From the NCBI RefSeq assembly GCF_000425185.1, contig NZ_AULH01000008.1:186001-250000 (forward strand): a stretch of 64,000 nt of DNA. The letters run 5' to 3'. The translations under genes were made by a program, and so were the position numbers. Positions within the stretch are counted from its first letter, which is position 1; each line of letters begins with the position of its first letter. The notes under the pieces are model-generated. The model had not been told where the DNA came from, did no database searches, and worked only from the letters and a program-made list of their open reading frames with translations. Origin of the DNA: Pleomorphomonas koreensis DSM 23070. GTDB taxonomy: Bacteria > Pseudomonadota > Alphaproteobacteria > Rhizobiales > Pleomorphomonadaceae. This document shows positions 17,446 to 26,498 of the stretch, piece by piece.

Positions 17446-18192
17446 ATGCCGAGCTTTTCGACCCGCGACGGCGACTTCTCCTATCTCGACGAAGGCAACG
17501 GCCCGCCGGTGGTGCTCGTCCACGGCTTTGCCTCCAACGCCCGCGTCAACTGGCGCGATACCGGCTGGATCGACCACCTGACGGCCGCCGGCTACCGGAC
17601 GATCGCCCTCGACAATCGCGGCCATGGCGGCTCGGTCAAGCTCCACGATCCCGAGGACTACCGGCTGGAGAAGATGGCCGGCGACGTCGAGGCGCTGATC
17701 GACCATCTCGACCTCGCCCGCGTCAGCGCCATCGGCTACTCGATGGGCGCCCGCATCCTCATCGACTTCGCCGTCCGCCGCTCTGACCGGCTGAGCAGGC
17801 TGGTGCTTGGCGGCATCGGCGGCGCCATGGCCAAGGGCGAGATGGACAAGGAGCCTATCGCCGCCGCCCTCACCGCCCCGTCCATCGATGATGTCGCCGA
17901 TCCTGTCGGCCGCGGCTACCGGCAGTTCGCCGACCGGACCCGATCCGATCGCGAGGCGCTCGCCGCCTGCATCCGCGGCTATGGCCGGCCCGTCGATCCG
18001 GCGGAGGCCGGCCGCATCACTGTCCCGACACTGGTCGCCGTCGGCAGCAAGGACGCCGTAGCCGGCTCGGCCGCCGAGCTGGCGGCGATGATCCCCGGCG
18101 CGGAGGTGCTCGACATTCCGAACCGCGACCACATGCGGGCAACCGGCGACAAGGTGTTCAAGGAAGGCGCGACGGCCTTCCTCAAGGGGTGA
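17446..18192 (+). CDS. Alpha/beta-fold hydrolase
   Basis: 248 residues. Nucleophile elbow GYSMGA with Ser99; oxyanion HGF at 26-28; the acid is probably Asp in GSKDAVAG and the base His in NRDHMRATGDK. The length and lack of a large cap domain resemble the simple esterase/lactonase-like members (for example PcaD-like or BioH-like). No substrate can be given. There is no signal peptide. The phage-like island begins 128 bp downstream on the same strand. Confidence 0.88.
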   Translation: MPSFSTRDGDFSYLDEGNGPPVVLVHGFASNARVNWRDTGWIDHLTAAGYRTIALDNRGHGGSVKLHDPEDYRLEKMAGDVEALIDHLDLARVSAIGYSMGARILIDFAVRRSDRLSRLVLGGIGGAMAKGEMDKEPIAAALTAPSIDDVADPVGRGYRQFADRTRSDREALAACIRGYGRPVDPAEAGRITVPTLVAVGSKDAVAGSAAELAAMIPGAEVLDIPNRDHMRATGDKVFKEGATAFLKG

Positions 18193-18320
18193 CGGCGGCA
18201 ACTTCCGATCATCCTGCCGAATTCGCACCACCGGATATCCCCGTCGTCCGAACCGCGCCTATCCTTCTCGCCGGACCGCCCGTCTTCCCGAACGGCGCCC
18301 GAAACAGCGAGAGGACCATC

Positions 18321-18578
18321 ATGGCCGACACCTTCTCCGGACATTCCAACGGCCTCGGCAGCCCGGCCGCTCAGGCCGCCGCCGTCACGCCGAGCGACAG
18401 CACCGATCTCGCCAACGCAAGCCGGGCGCTCTACGTCGGCACGGCCGGCAACCTGACGATCGTCACGGTTGGCGGTTCGACGGTGACGCTGATCGGCGCC
18501 AGCGGCTGGATGCCGGTGCGTGTCGCCCGCGTGCTGGCCACCGGCACCACGGCTTCCGACATCGTCGCTGTCTGGTGA
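18321..18578 (+). CDS. Head-spike base protein of the RCAP_rcc01079 (GTA) family
   Basis: 85 residues starting at ATG 18321 with GAGAGGA upstream. The sequence shows the family pattern I recall for rcc01079-type proteins: a short N-terminal FSGHSNGLGSPAAQAAAVTP, D-x-T-D-LANASRALYVGTAGNL, TVGGSTVTLIGASGWMPVRV and the closing RVLATGTTASDIVAVW. In Rhodobacter capsulatus, rcc01079 and rcc01080 lie outside the main gene-transfer-agent cluster and supply head spikes that help bind the capsule of recipient cells. The next gene starts 8 bp downstream and looks like the matching spike fibre. No other capsid or packaging gene is present in this window. Confidence 0.85.
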   Translation: MADTFSGHSNGLGSPAAQAAAVTPSDSTDLANASRALYVGTAGNLTIVTVGGSTVTLIGASGWMPVRVARVLATGTTASDIVAVW

Positions 18579-18586
18579 GGCCCGCC

Positions 18587-19891
18587 ATGCTGGGAACAGG
18601 ACTGCGCCTCACCGAGGCTCCCATTCTTTCCAGAGCCAGCTGGTGGCTGACCGCCCGTCACCGTCTCGACGGCATCGCTCCGGCCGCTATTCTGTCGCCG
18701 GCCTCCGGCCGCTCGATGCTCGACGGCAAGCCGGCGGCCGACGCCGCGCTGATCTCCCGCCAGGGCGGCGCCAAATACGTCATCGGCAAGGATGGCGCGC
18801 TCGTCCAGATCGCCGCCAACACCCTCGCCTACGACTATAGCTCCGGCCGCCGGCGCCTCAGATTCGAGGGTGCGGCGACCAACTCCATCCGCAACTCGAC
18901 GATGGTGGGTGCCGGCGCTGGCACTCCGGGGTCGGCGCCGACCAATTGGTCGTTGGTCGCGTCGGCGTCCGGACTTACCCGCTCGATCGTCGGCGTCGGC
19001 AGCATGCTCGGCAAGCCCTACATCGACGTCCGCTGGCGGGGTACCATAGCTGGGACCGCCTCCGCACAGATGGACCCCGAGTCGTCGATGCAGCTTGCCG
19101 GCGTCCAGGGCCAGACCTGGACGCATGCCGCGGACATCGCGCTGGTGGCCGGGGCGTGGCCGACGACCGGCAACGTCTATATCGGCATCACCGAGCGCTC
19201 GTCGGCAGGGTCCGTCATCGCAGGCGGCAATGCGTCTCTCCGAGGCATCGGCTCCGCCCTGACGCGCATCTCGCATAGCCGCACGCTCGCAAATGCCTCG
19301 ACGGCCTATGTCCAGCCGGTGATCCGGTTCGATCCGTCTGCGGATGGGGAGGTCGTCGATTTCACGGTCCGCATTGCCGCGCCGCAGATGGAGATGTCGG
19401 CTGCCGCATCGTCCTATATCCCGACCTCGGGCGCCGCCGTCACCCGGCCGGCCGACGTGGCGCCGCTGTGGTCCGGCGCCGGTCAGGCGACCGCCTGGGC
19501 GTGGCGCGGCAGCGTGCCGGCTCCGATCGCCGGCCAGACTTTGCTTGGCGCCAATGGCGGCCCCTATCTCAACGCCGGGGTCAATGATCCAACCGCCGTG
19601 CGCTTACAAGGCACGGGGTCGGTTACCGGCGACCGCGCCGGCACGCTGCCGGGGCCTGTTGCGGCCTGCTTCGGATGGGACGCTGCGGGGCGGAGGATCG
19701 CCATCAACACGCAAGCCGCCATCGGTGACGCCGTGGCGCCGACATACGCCCGCGCCATAATGGCGCTGGGCGCCGTCGCCGGCCTTGCCGCCGGCCAGAT
19801 CCTCGACATCGACGAGCTTGTCGCCTGGCGCCTGCCCGACCGTCCGTCGGCGGCCGGCTGTCAGGCGCAGGCCCGCGCGTGGAGTGCCTGA
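18587..19891 (+). CDS. Putative phage/GTA head-spike fibre protein
   Basis: 434 residues from ATG 18587, with GTGAGG 6 nt upstream (the GTG overlaps the stop of the base gene). No enzyme motif is visible. The layout is that of spike-fibre proteins: an N-terminal attachment part (RLTEAPILSRASWWLTARHR), the phrase LRFEGAATNSIRNSTM, a central beta-rich domain (about 110-280) and the phrase AAASSYIPTSGAAVTRPADV, both often seen in phage receptor-binding or head-spike fibre proteins, and a C-terminal concanavalin-like part (PYLNAGVNDPTAVRLQG...ILDIDELVAWRLPDRP). By position it corresponds to the partner of rcc01079, but I cannot show orthology to rcc01080. Confidence 0.7.
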   Translation: MLGTGLRLTEAPILSRASWWLTARHRLDGIAPAAILSPASGRSMLDGKPAADAALISRQGGAKYVIGKDGALVQIAANTLAYDYSSGRRRLRFEGAATNSIRNSTMVGAGAGTPGSAPTNWSLVASASGLTRSIVGVGSMLGKPYIDVRWRGTIAGTASAQMDPESSMQLAGVQGQTWTHAADIALVAGAWPTTGNVYIGITERSSAGSVIAGGNASLRGIGSALTRISHSRTLANASTAYVQPVIRFDPSADGEVVDFTVRIAAPQMEMSAAASSYIPTSGAAVTRPADVAPLWSGAGQATAWAWRGSVPAPIAGQTLLGANGGPYLNAGVNDPTAVRLQGTGSVTGDRAGTLPGPVAACFGWDAAGRRIAINTQAAIGDAVAPTYARAIMALGAVAGLAAGQILDIDELVAWRLPDRPSAAGCQAQARAWSA

Positions 19892-19893
19892 TC

Positions 19894-20199
19894 ATGCGGA
19901 CCATCCGACTGCGCTTTGCCGACGAGGCCGCCGCCCGCGACACTCTCAAGGCCGCCGGCTGGCTGGCGACCGATCCGGAGACCGGCGCCGAGACGGTGCC
20001 GCCACTCGTATGGGTCTCTGGCGCCCGCTGCGACATCGACATGATCGGCGTGCTCCATGAGGCGGCCGATGCGGACGCCCAGCCGGTCGCGCTGCCCGGC
20101 TGGCACATCAACCTGCTGTGGTGGGGAGATGGTACCGCGCCGGCGATCGGTGGCGAGACGGTGGAGCCCGAGGCGGCGCTTCGGGAGTGGCTGGTGTAA
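19894..20199 (+). CDS. Small protein of the spike island, unrecognised
   Basis: 101 residues, ATG at 19894, overlapping nothing but lying only 2 bp after the spike fibre stop, so translationally linked. The sequence starts MRTIRLRFADEAAARDTLKA and contains GARCDIDMIGVLHEAAD, PGWHINLLWWGDGTAP and a final EAALREWLV. No family is recognised. Its place straight after a fibre gene and the Trp-rich middle suggest a phage accessory such as a fibre chaperone, cap or tail-associated protein; that is a guess from position only. Confidence 0.65.
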   Translation: MRTIRLRFADEAAARDTLKAAGWLATDPETGAETVPPLVWVSGARCDIDMIGVLHEAADADAQPVALPGWHINLLWWGDGTAPAIGGETVEPEAALREWLV

Positions 20200-20220
20200 G
20201 AAACACCTCGCACCGACACC

Positions 20221-20331
20221 ATGCAACTGGCCGGCAGCCCGGCGTTTTGCCTGCCCATCCGGGACCTCGGCGGCATGTCGGCGGTCATCTCCATGGAACC
20301 GCCGGGGCCCTTTGCGAATTTGCTCTGGTAG
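20221..20331 (+). CDS. Possible 36-residue protein at the end of the spike island
   Basis: ATG 20221 to TAG 20331 reads MQLAGSPAFCLPIRDLGGMS and on to ISMEPPGPFANLLW. The composition looks protein-like and codon use fits the surroundings, but no strong ribosome-binding site is visible and I know no homologue. It may be a genuine small protein of the spike island, or the remaining N-terminus of a longer gene cut by an earlier deletion. Confidence 0.3.
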   Translation: MQLAGSPAFCLPIRDLGGMSAVISMEPPGPFANLLW

Positions 20332-20394
20332 GCAGGATTTATCGAGCTGGGTTGTCCCTGCCTTTACCGCCCCTTTCGCTAATGGAGACCGCCC

Positions 20395-20553
20395 ATGACT
20401 CTCGGAACAATCCTGGTGATCGTCCTGATCCTGGTTCTCATCGGGGCGTTGCCACGTTGGCAGTATAGCAACAACTGGGGGTACTTCCCCAGCGGCGGCC
20501 TGGGCCTGATCCTGCTCATCGTCATCATCCTGATGTTGATGGGGCGCATCTGA
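20395..20553 (+). CDS. DUF3309 small membrane protein
   Basis: 52 residues: MTLGTILVIVLILVLIGALP, RWQYSNNWGYFPSGGLG, then LILLIVIILMLMGRI. Two hydrophobic helices flank the conserved PxWxxxxxWGYxPSGGLG block that marks the DUF3309 family. These small inner-membrane proteins are widespread in proteobacteria and without known function. GGAGA lies 6 nt before the ATG. The gene was too short for many gene callers but the family pattern is unmistakable. Confidence 0.9.
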   Translation: MTLGTILVIVLILVLIGALPRWQYSNNWGYFPSGGLGLILLIVIILMLMGRI

Positions 20554-20590
20554 CATCGCGCCGTCGGCCTTCGCCGCGCCCGGCAGAGGC

Positions 20591-20628
20591 GAGCCGATCG
20601 CCCTCCCCGCTGACATGGCGATCGGCTC
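20591..20628 (+). terminator. Perfect 12-bp hairpin after the DUF3309 gene
   Basis: GAGCCGATCGCC (20591-20602) pairs fully with GGCGATCGGCTC (20617-20628) around a 14-nt loop, 38 bp after the DUF3309 stop. No T-run follows, so it is a weaker terminator candidate than the clpA one next to it. Confidence 0.45.
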
Positions 20629-20643
20629 TCGTGTAGACCCCAA

Positions 20644-20681
20644 ACAGAAAAGCGGCGCGGTCCCCATGGATCGCGCCGCTT
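20644..20681 (-). terminator. Intrinsic terminator of clpA
   Basis: A 14-bp stem, 20650-20663 (AAGCGGCGCGGTCC) with 20668-20681, with one wobble pair and the loop CCAT, followed on the minus strand by TTTCTGTTT. It lies 25 bp after the clpA stop. The plus-strand side is pyrimidine-rich (TCTTCGTTGTTTCC), so it may also work for the DUF3309 gene. Confidence 0.85.
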
Positions 20682-20705
20682 CTTCGTTGTTTCCAGACCC
20701 CAGCC

Positions 20706-23111
20706 TCAGACCGCCTTGGCGCTCTGCTTGGGGCTGCGCTTGCGCGGCTTCGGCGGCACCGCCCCATCGCCGGCCTTGGCGTCCACCTCATCCACCTTGC
20801 GCTTCAGCGCCGGGTCGGGCAGGCAGTCGAGCTTCAGGCCGATCTCGCCGGCCTCGTTGGTCTCGACCGACACCTTGACGGTGCCGCCCTTCTTCAGCAC
20901 GCCGAACAGCACGGCATCGGCCAGCGGCCGCTTGATGTGCTCCTGGATGACGCGGCCGAGCGGCCGGGCGCCCATGCGCTCGTCGTAGCCCTTGGTGGCC
21001 AGCCAGTCGACCGCCGCCTCGTCCAGCTCGAAGGTGACGTTGCGGTCGGCGAGCTGCGCCTCGAGCTGCATGACGAACTTCTGCACCACCGAACGCACCA
21101 CCTCCGGCGGCAGCGCCCCGAACGGGATGATCGCGTCGAGACGGTTGCGGAACTCCGGCGTGAACATCCGGTTGATCGCCTCGGTGTCGTCGCCTTCGCG
21201 CTTGGAGCGGCTAAAGCCGATCGGCTCGCGCGCGAGGTCGGAAGCGCCGGCGTTGGTGGTCATGATCAGGATGACGTTGCGGAAGTCGACCTGCTTGCCG
21301 TTGTGGTCGGTCAGCTTGCCGTGGTCCATCACCTGCAACAGGATGTTGAACAGATCCTGATGCGCCTTCTCGATCTCGTCGAGCAGCAGCACGCAATGCG
21401 GATGCTGGTCGACGCCGTCGGTCAAAAGGCCGCCCTGGTCGAAGCCGACATAGCCCGGAGGCGCGCCGATCAGCCGGCTGACGGTATGCCGCTCCATGTA
21501 CTCCGACATGTCGAAGCGCAGGATCGGCACGCCGAGGATCGAGGCGAGCTGGCGGGCCACCTCGGTCTTGCCGACGCCGGTCGGGCCGGAGAACAGGTAG
21601 TTGCCGATCGGCTTCTCCGGCTCGCGCAGGCCGGCGCGGGCCAGCTTGATCGCCGAGGCCAGCGCGGCGATCGCCTTGTCCTGGCCGTAGACCACACGCT
21701 TGAGGTTGGTCTCGAGGGTTTCGAGCACCTCAGCATCGTCCTTGGAGACCGACTTCGGCGGGATGCGGGCCATGGTGGCGATGGTCGCCTCGATCTCCTT
21801 GACGCCGATCACCTTCTTGCGCTTGGGCTCGGGCAGCAGCATCTGGCTGGCGCCGGTCTCGTCGATGACGTCGATCGCCTTGTCCGGCAGCTTGCGGTCG
21901 TTGATATAGCGGGCGCTCAGCTCCACCGCCGCCTTGATGGCGTCCTGGGTGTAGCGCACCTTGTGGAACTCCTCGAAATACGGCTTGAGGCCCTTCAGGA
22001 TGTCGATGGCGTCGGCGACCGTCGGCTCGTTGACGTCGATCTTCTGGAAACGCCGTACCAGCGCCCGGTCCTTCTCGAAGAACTGGCGGTATTCCTTGTA
22101 GGTGGTCGAGCCGATGCAGCGGACGGTGCCGCTGGACAGCGCCGGCTTCAGGAGGTTGGAGGCGTCCATCGCGCCGCCCGAGGTGGCGCCGGCGCCGATC
22201 ACCGTATGGATCTCGTCGATGAACATGATGGCGCCGGGATAGTTCTCGATATCCTTCACCACCTGCTTCAGCCGCTCCTCGAAGTCGCCGCGATAGCGGG
22301 TGCCGGCCAGAAGCGCGCCCATGTCGAGCGCGAAGATGGTGGAGTCCTTCAGCACCTCCGGCACGTCGCCGTCGACGATGCGGCGGGCGAGGCCCTCGGC
22401 GATCGCCGTCTTGCCGACGCCGGGATCGCCGACGTAGAGCGGATTGTTCTTGGAGCGGCGGCACAGCACCTGGATGGTGCGGGCGATCTCGTCGGCCCGG
22501 CCGATCAGCGGGTCGATCTTGCCCTTCACCGCCTTCTCGTTGAGGTTGACGCAATAGGCTTCGAGCGCGTCGGCCTTCTTCTTCTCGGCCTGCGGCCCGC
22601 CGCTCGGCGGCGTTTCCGGCGACGGCGCCTCCTCATCAACGCCACGCGGACCCCGGCTCTCGCTCATGCCGGCGCGCTTGGCGATGCCGTGGCTGATGTA
22701 GTTGACCGCGTCGTAGCGCGTCATGTCCTGCTCCTGCAGGAAATAGGCGGCGTGGCTCTCGCGCTCGGCGAAGATGGCGACCAGCACGTTGGCGCCGGTC
22801 ACCTCGTCGCGGCCCGACGACTGCACGTGGATCACCGCCCGCTGGATGACGCGCTGGAAGCCGGCGGTCGGCTTGGCCTCGTCGCCGAGTTCAGTGACGA
22901 GGTTGTCAAGCTCGGTGTCGATATACTCGACGAGATTGCGCTTCAGGACGTCGAGATCGACCGAGCAGGCGCGCATGACGGCGGCCGCGTCGGGGTCTTC
23001 GACCAGCGACAAGAGGAGGTGTTCGAGCGTCGCGTATTCCTGGCGGCGTTCATTGGCGAGAGCGAGGGCCTGGTGAAGGGCTTTTTCGAGGCTGCGCGAG
23101 AAGGATGGCAC
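20706..23111 (-). CDS. clpA: ATP-dependent Clp protease ATP-binding subunit ClpA
   Basis: 801 residues. Order: ClpS-binding N-domain (1-145), an acidic/proline linker (155-185), AAA+ module D1 with Walker A at 228-235 (GDPGVGKT) and Walker B FIDE near 297-300, AAA+ module D2 with Walker A at 509-516 (GPTGVGKT), and a ClpP-docking loop containing IGF ([12 protein letters not shown]). It unfolds substrates and feeds them to ClpP. The C-terminus adds a basic tail ([14 protein letters not shown]). It starts 9 bp after clpS, giving the usual clpS-clpA operon; clpS hands it N-degron substrates. Confidence 0.98.
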   Translation of the reverse strand: MPSFSRSLEKALHQALALANERRQEYATLEHLLLSLVEDPDAAAVMRACSVDLDVLKRNLVEYIDTELDNLVTELGDEAKPTAGFQRVIQRAVIHVQSSGRDEVTGANVLVAIFAERESHAAYFLQEQDMTRYDAVNYISHGIAKRAGMSESRGPRGVDEEAPSPETPPSGGPQAEKKKADALEAYCVNLNEKAVKGKIDPLIGRADEIARTIQVLCRRSKNNPLYVGDPGVGKTAIAEGLARRIVDGDVPEVLKDSTIFALDMGALLAGTRYRGDFEERLKQVVKDIENYPGAIMFIDEIHTVIGAGATSGGAMDASNLLKPALSSGTVRCIGSTTYKEYRQFFEKDRALVRRFQKIDVNEPTVADAIDILKGLKPYFEEFHKVRYTQDAIKAAVELSARYINDRKLPDKAIDVIDETGASQMLLPEPKRKKVIGVKEIEATIATMARIPPKSVSKDDAEVLETLETNLKRVVYGQDKAIAALASAIKLARAGLREPEKPIGNYLFSGPTGVGKTEVARQLASILGVPILRFDMSEYMERHTVSRLIGAPPGYVGFDQGGLLTDGVDQHPHCVLLLDEIEKAHQDLFNILLQVMDHGKLTDHNGKQVDFRNVILIMTTNAGASDLAREPIGFSRSKREGDDTEAINRMFTPEFRNRLDAIIPFGALPPEVVRSVVQKFVMQLEAQLADRNVTFELDEAAVDWLATKGYDERMGARPLGRVIQEHIKRPLADAVLFGVLKKGGTVKVSVETNEAGEIGLKLDCLPDPALKRKVDEVDAKAGDGAVPPKPRKRSPKQSAKAV

Positions 23112-23120
23112 GATGGACCC

Positions 23121-23513
23121 TCACTTTTTTTCCATGACGCACTGAAGCGGATGCTGATGGCGGCGCGCGAAGTCCATCACTTGTGTCACCTTGGTCTCGG
23201 CGACTTCATAGGTATAGACGCCACATTCCCCCACCCCATGATGGTGGACGTGCAACATGATCTGGGTTGCCTCTTCACGCCCCTTGTTGAAGAACCGCTC
23301 CAGGATGTGCACCACGAATTCCATCGGCGTGTAGTCGTCGTTCAGGATCAGAACGCGATACATGCTCGGTCGTTTGGTCTTGGTCAGGACCTTGGAGGCA
23401 ACCCCAGTTCCCGACCCGGACCCATTCCCACTGTCCCCCTCATCGTCGTCGGCCGACAGGACCGTCCGGCGCGTCGTCTCGCCCCCCCCCGTTTGGGCCG
23501 GTCGGCCAGCCAT
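23121..23513 (-). CDS. clpS: ATP-dependent Clp protease adaptor ClpS
   Basis: 130 residues if the ATG at 23513 is used. The ClpS core begins near residue 47: [26 protein letters not shown], then [21 protein letters not shown]. The conserved Asn-Asp-Asp and the His of the VHHHG block form the pocket for N-terminal Leu, Phe, Tyr and Trp. It docks on the ClpA N-domain and delivers N-degron proteins. The N-terminal 46 residues are a low-complexity extension ([17 protein letters not shown]) that contains a run of nine G in the coding strand (23482-23490). No good Shine-Dalgarno precedes 23513, and the frame stays open to 23729, so the start is uncertain. Confidence 0.93.
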   Translation of the reverse strand: MAGRPAQTGGGETTRRTVLSADDDEGDSGNGSGSGTGVASKVLTKTKRPSMYRVLILNDDYTPMEFVVHILERFFNKGREEATQIMLHVHHHGVGECGVYTYEVAETKVTQVMDFARRHQHPLQCVMEKK

Positions 23514-24033
23514 GGCGCGGATGCAAGGGAAGATCGCGGCGGCACCCGCCGTTGCTTCGCTCGTCACGCCAGCCTCAACCGCCTCGACCACCTTCTTCCT
23601 CCGATTGCTTGCCCCAATGTTGCGGGCTATGGGGCCATATTGAATCAGGGACAACGGGGGTGCAATTCCAATCTGGAGTCTAGGCCGACACTCGACGCCC
23701 CATTGGGCGGCAAGCGCCTGTTCTTCCATATCTGGTAAGCATTTTCGCTTAGGTCAAGTCGCGATGCAATACGGTTGACCACCGGCAGACCCCAGCTTTT
23801 CGCATGGCCCTCCCCCATTCTGCCCGGTGTGGCGGGACCTGCCGTCCTGTTTCGGGACGGTGCAAATCCGGAAAAGTCGATTCAAACTTTACGCTTCCGT
23901 AACCGCGTTGCCGCTAATTTTGCCACCGTTGCCCGCTGGGCGCAGAGGGATGGAGAACGGGTCGGAATGGGCTTTCGGAAGTGGCCGCGCGGCCGGTCCG
24001 AAACCCGCGGGTTGGCGTTGCGAGGGCGGTCCA
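23514..24033. other. 520-bp divergent intergenic region between clpS and dac
   Basis: It must hold the promoters for clpSA (leftwards) and for the carboxypeptidase (rightwards). The clpS frame is open to 23729, so part may be coding. From 23640 to 23900 the sequence is AT-richer, with a short hairpin TTACG-CTTC-CGTAA (23889-23902). I see no convincing -35/-10 pair, RNA gene or riboswitch. Confidence 0.5.
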
Positions 24034-25692
24034 TTGTTGAGTTTGCGTCGTTTTGTTTCCAAGGTTCTTCACCGGATGGCGGCCCCGGCGGCCGCGGTGA
24101 TCATCGCGGCGGGCGTTTCCGGCGCCGCTCTGGCGGCCAAGGAGTTCCCGAGCCAGGTCGTCCCTTCAAAATACGCGGCAATCGTCGTCGACACCGCCAC
24201 CGGCAAGGTGCTCTACCAGGCCAATCCCGATGCCGCGCGCTACCCGGCCTCGCTCACCAAGATGATGACGCTCTACGTCCTGTTCGAGGAACTCGACCGG
24301 GGTCGTTTCAAGCTGTCGACGCCGCTGCGCGTCTCGGCGCTGGCCCAGCGGCAGTCGCCGACCAAGCTCGGCCTCAGGGCCGGCGAGACCATCACCGTCG
24401 AGGATGCCATCAAGGGCCTGATCACCCGCTCGGCAAATGATGCCGCCGCCGTCATCGCCGAAAACGTCGCCGGCTCGGTGCCGGCCTTCGCCGAGCGCAT
24501 GACGCGCACCGCCCGCGCCATCGGCATGACCAACACCCGCTTCCGCAACGCCAACGGCCTGCCCGATCCGGGCCAGTACACCTCGGCGCGTGACATGATG
24601 AAGCTCGGCGTGGCGTTGCAGGTGCGCTTTCCCCAGTATTATCCGCTGTTCTCGATCCGCTCCTACACCTTCCGCGGACGCACCATCGGCAACCACAACA
24701 ACCTGCTCGGCCGCGTCAACGGCGTCGACGGCATCAAGACCGGCTACGTCAACGCCTCCGGCTTCAACCTGGTGACGTCGGTGAAGCGCGACGGCCGCAA
24801 GATCGTCGCCGTGGTCATGGGCGGCAAGACGGCCGCCCAGCGCGACGCCCACATGGTGCAGCTGATCAACACCTACCTGCCGAAGGCGTCCCGCGCCCGT
24901 GGCTACGACGACGATCTCGTCGCCGACGCCATGAACGCGCCGAAGGTGGCCGCCGCCAGCGCCGCCGCGCCGGCCGAGCCGGCCCGCCTCCTCGCCGCCT
25001 CGACGCTGCCGCCGCATCCGGCGCCGGTGCCGCGGCCGATGGCGGCCGATGCCGGTGCCGACCCGGCCGCCGATCCGGCGATGATCACCGCCTCCGCCGC
25101 CCCGGTGGCGCCGCTGCCGCCCGTCGCGCCGGATGTCCCGGCGCCGGTGGTCGTCGCGGCGGCCGCCGCCGCCCCGGCGCCCCAGCCGGCGCCCGAACCG
25201 GTCAGCCTCGCCACGGCCACCCTGCCGGCCAGCCTTGCCAACGCCCGCCTGCCCTCCTCGGCCGCCGAAGCCTTCGCCGACATCGGCCCGGCACCGCAGG
25301 GCGACCCGATGGCCGACCTCGTCGCCCGCGTCGACGCCCATTCGCGCAAGACCGCCAAGCGGGGCATCGAAGTGGCCTCCGCCGCGCCGGCCAACGTCAT
25401 GACCGACGCGCCGGCCGCCCAGCCGGAGGCGTCGGCCGCCGCCCGTCCGAGCGGCTGGTACATCCAGATCGGCGCCGTCGGCTCGAAGGCCGCCGCCATG
25501 GACCTTCTCGACAAGGCGAAGTCGGCGGCACCGCAGCTTGCCGCCGCCGACCCGTTCGCCGAGCCGGTCAGCAAGGGCGGCTCGACGGTGGTGCGGGCAC
25601 GCTTCGGCGGCTTCGAGAACGAGAAGGCGGCCAACAAGGCCTGCGCCGCCCTGAAGAAAAGCGACTTCGCCTGTTTCACCATCAGGCTCTGA
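24034..25692 (+). CDS. D-alanyl-D-alanine carboxypeptidase with SPOR domain
   Basis: About 552 residues. It trims the terminal D-Ala from peptidoglycan pentapeptides in the periplasm. With TTG 24034 as start (GAGGG 7 nt upstream), a signal peptide (to about residue 36, AALAAKEFP) precedes the S11 peptidase domain: SxxK at 74-77 (SLTK), SxN at 134-136 (SAN), KTG at 236-238. Next comes a long Ala/Pro-rich linker (about 290-470) and a C-terminal SPOR domain (about 475-550, starting GWYIQIGAVGSK), which binds denuded glycan at the septum. The start is uncertain; upstream ATGs have poor ribosome sites. SPOR-tailed DacF/DacC-type proteins are usual in Hyphomicrobiales. Confidence 0.92.
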   Translation: MLSLRRFVSKVLHRMAAPAAAVIIAAGVSGAALAAKEFPSQVVPSKYAAIVVDTATGKVLYQANPDAARYPASLTKMMTLYVLFEELDRGRFKLSTPLRVSALAQRQSPTKLGLRAGETITVEDAIKGLITRSANDAAAVIAENVAGSVPAFAERMTRTARAIGMTNTRFRNANGLPDPGQYTSARDMMKLGVALQVRFPQYYPLFSIRSYTFRGRTIGNHNNLLGRVNGVDGIKTGYVNASGFNLVTSVKRDGRKIVAVVMGGKTAAQRDAHMVQLINTYLPKASRARGYDDDLVADAMNAPKVAAASAAAPAEPARLLAASTLPPHPAPVPRPMAADAGADPAADPAMITASAAPVAPLPPVAPDVPAPVVVAAAAAAPAPQPAPEPVSLATATLPASLANARLPSSAAEAFADIGPAPQGDPMADLVARVDAHSRKTAKRGIEVASAAPANVMTDAPAAQPEASAAARPSGWYIQIGAVGSKAAAMDLLDKAKSAAPQLAAADPFAEPVSKGGSTVVRARFGGFENEKAANKACAALKKSDFACFTIRL

Positions 25693-25811
25693 CCGCCCGC
25701 GGGCGGTCGGAGCGCCCCGCGCCCGACCCGGAAGGCTTGTATCCGCCCTCCTCCCTGCGCGGGAATCCCCGATCGATCGACAACGGCACCCATAGTTTTG
25801 CGTAACGGGAG

Positions 25812-26498
25812 CTAGCCATGTTTGGACAGAAGCCGGTCCTTGGCCTGGTTGATACGTACCGCCAGGAAAGTGGAGCCGCCCTGATCGGGATGCACCCGCT
25901 TCATCAGTCGGCGGTGGGCGGCCCGGATGTCGGCCTCTCCGGCGCCCTGCTGAAGCCCAAGGATCTCGTACGCCTCCTGCTCGCTCATGGCGCCCGCATT
26001 CGACGGTCGACCGCGCCGCGATGCGGCCTCACGCTCCATGTTCTCACGCCAGCCGGGCATTCGGCGGTCGAGATAAATCTCTAGCGTCGCGCGGCTGCGG
26101 CCGTCGCGCGCCGTCTCGGCATAGAGGCGGGACAGTTCCGCGCCGTCGAGCCGGCCGAGATCGCGGCCGCGCAATGTGCCGCCCAATACCCGGCCGCCGA
26201 TGGCGCCGCCATCGACCGTCACCTCGACGAGCGGCGAGCGCAGCACCGACCGGCCACCCGGCGCCATCCGCCGCGACTTGAGCATCCCCGCCCGGTACAG
26301 CGCCATCAGCGCCGCCACGCCGAGGGCGGCGAAGGCGACCCGGCCGGTGAGGAACAGCGCCGCCACGACGCCAAGGCCGGCCAGGAGGCCATAGTTGCGG
26401 GAGATGGCGTCGATATCGCTCTTGAGGCGATCACCGCGCCAGCGCACCAGCCAGGCGCCGAGAGCGAGAAAGAGAACCAGCAGGAAGGCCATGTTCAT
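25812..26498 (-). CDS. Membrane-anchored J-domain protein (DjlA/Pam18-like)
   Basis: 228 residues. Two hydrophobic helices at the N-terminus (about 3-18 and 37-70) anchor it in the inner membrane; the final 60 residues are a J-domain: SEQEAYEILGLQQGAGEADIRAAH and HPD at 203-205 (KRVHPDQGGS). The J-domain is C-terminal and close in layout to mitochondrial Pam18/Tim14, which stimulates Hsp70 at the import channel. Bacterial relatives should stimulate DnaK at the membrane. Starts MNMAF at 26498; the Met at residue 3 is an alternative. Divergent from the TPR gene. Confidence 0.9.
   Translation of the reverse strand: MNMAFLLVLFLALGAWLVRWRGDRLKSDIDAISRNYGLLAGLGVVAALFLTGRVAFAALGVAALMALYRAGMLKSRRMAPGGRSVLRSPLVEVTVDGGAIGGRVLGGTLRGRDLGRLDGAELSRLYAETARDGRSRATLEIYLDRRMPGWRENMEREAASRRGRPSNAGAMSEQEAYEILGLQQGAGEADIRAAHRRLMKRVHPDQGGSTFLAVRINQAKDRLLSKHG

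Noticed and set aside
20937-23738. Very long open frame on the plus strand (over 900 codons)
   Set aside because: It is the antisense shadow of clpA/clpS; high-GC codon use keeps this frame open. Its composition (Ala, Asp, Gly, Arg, His) matches no family.
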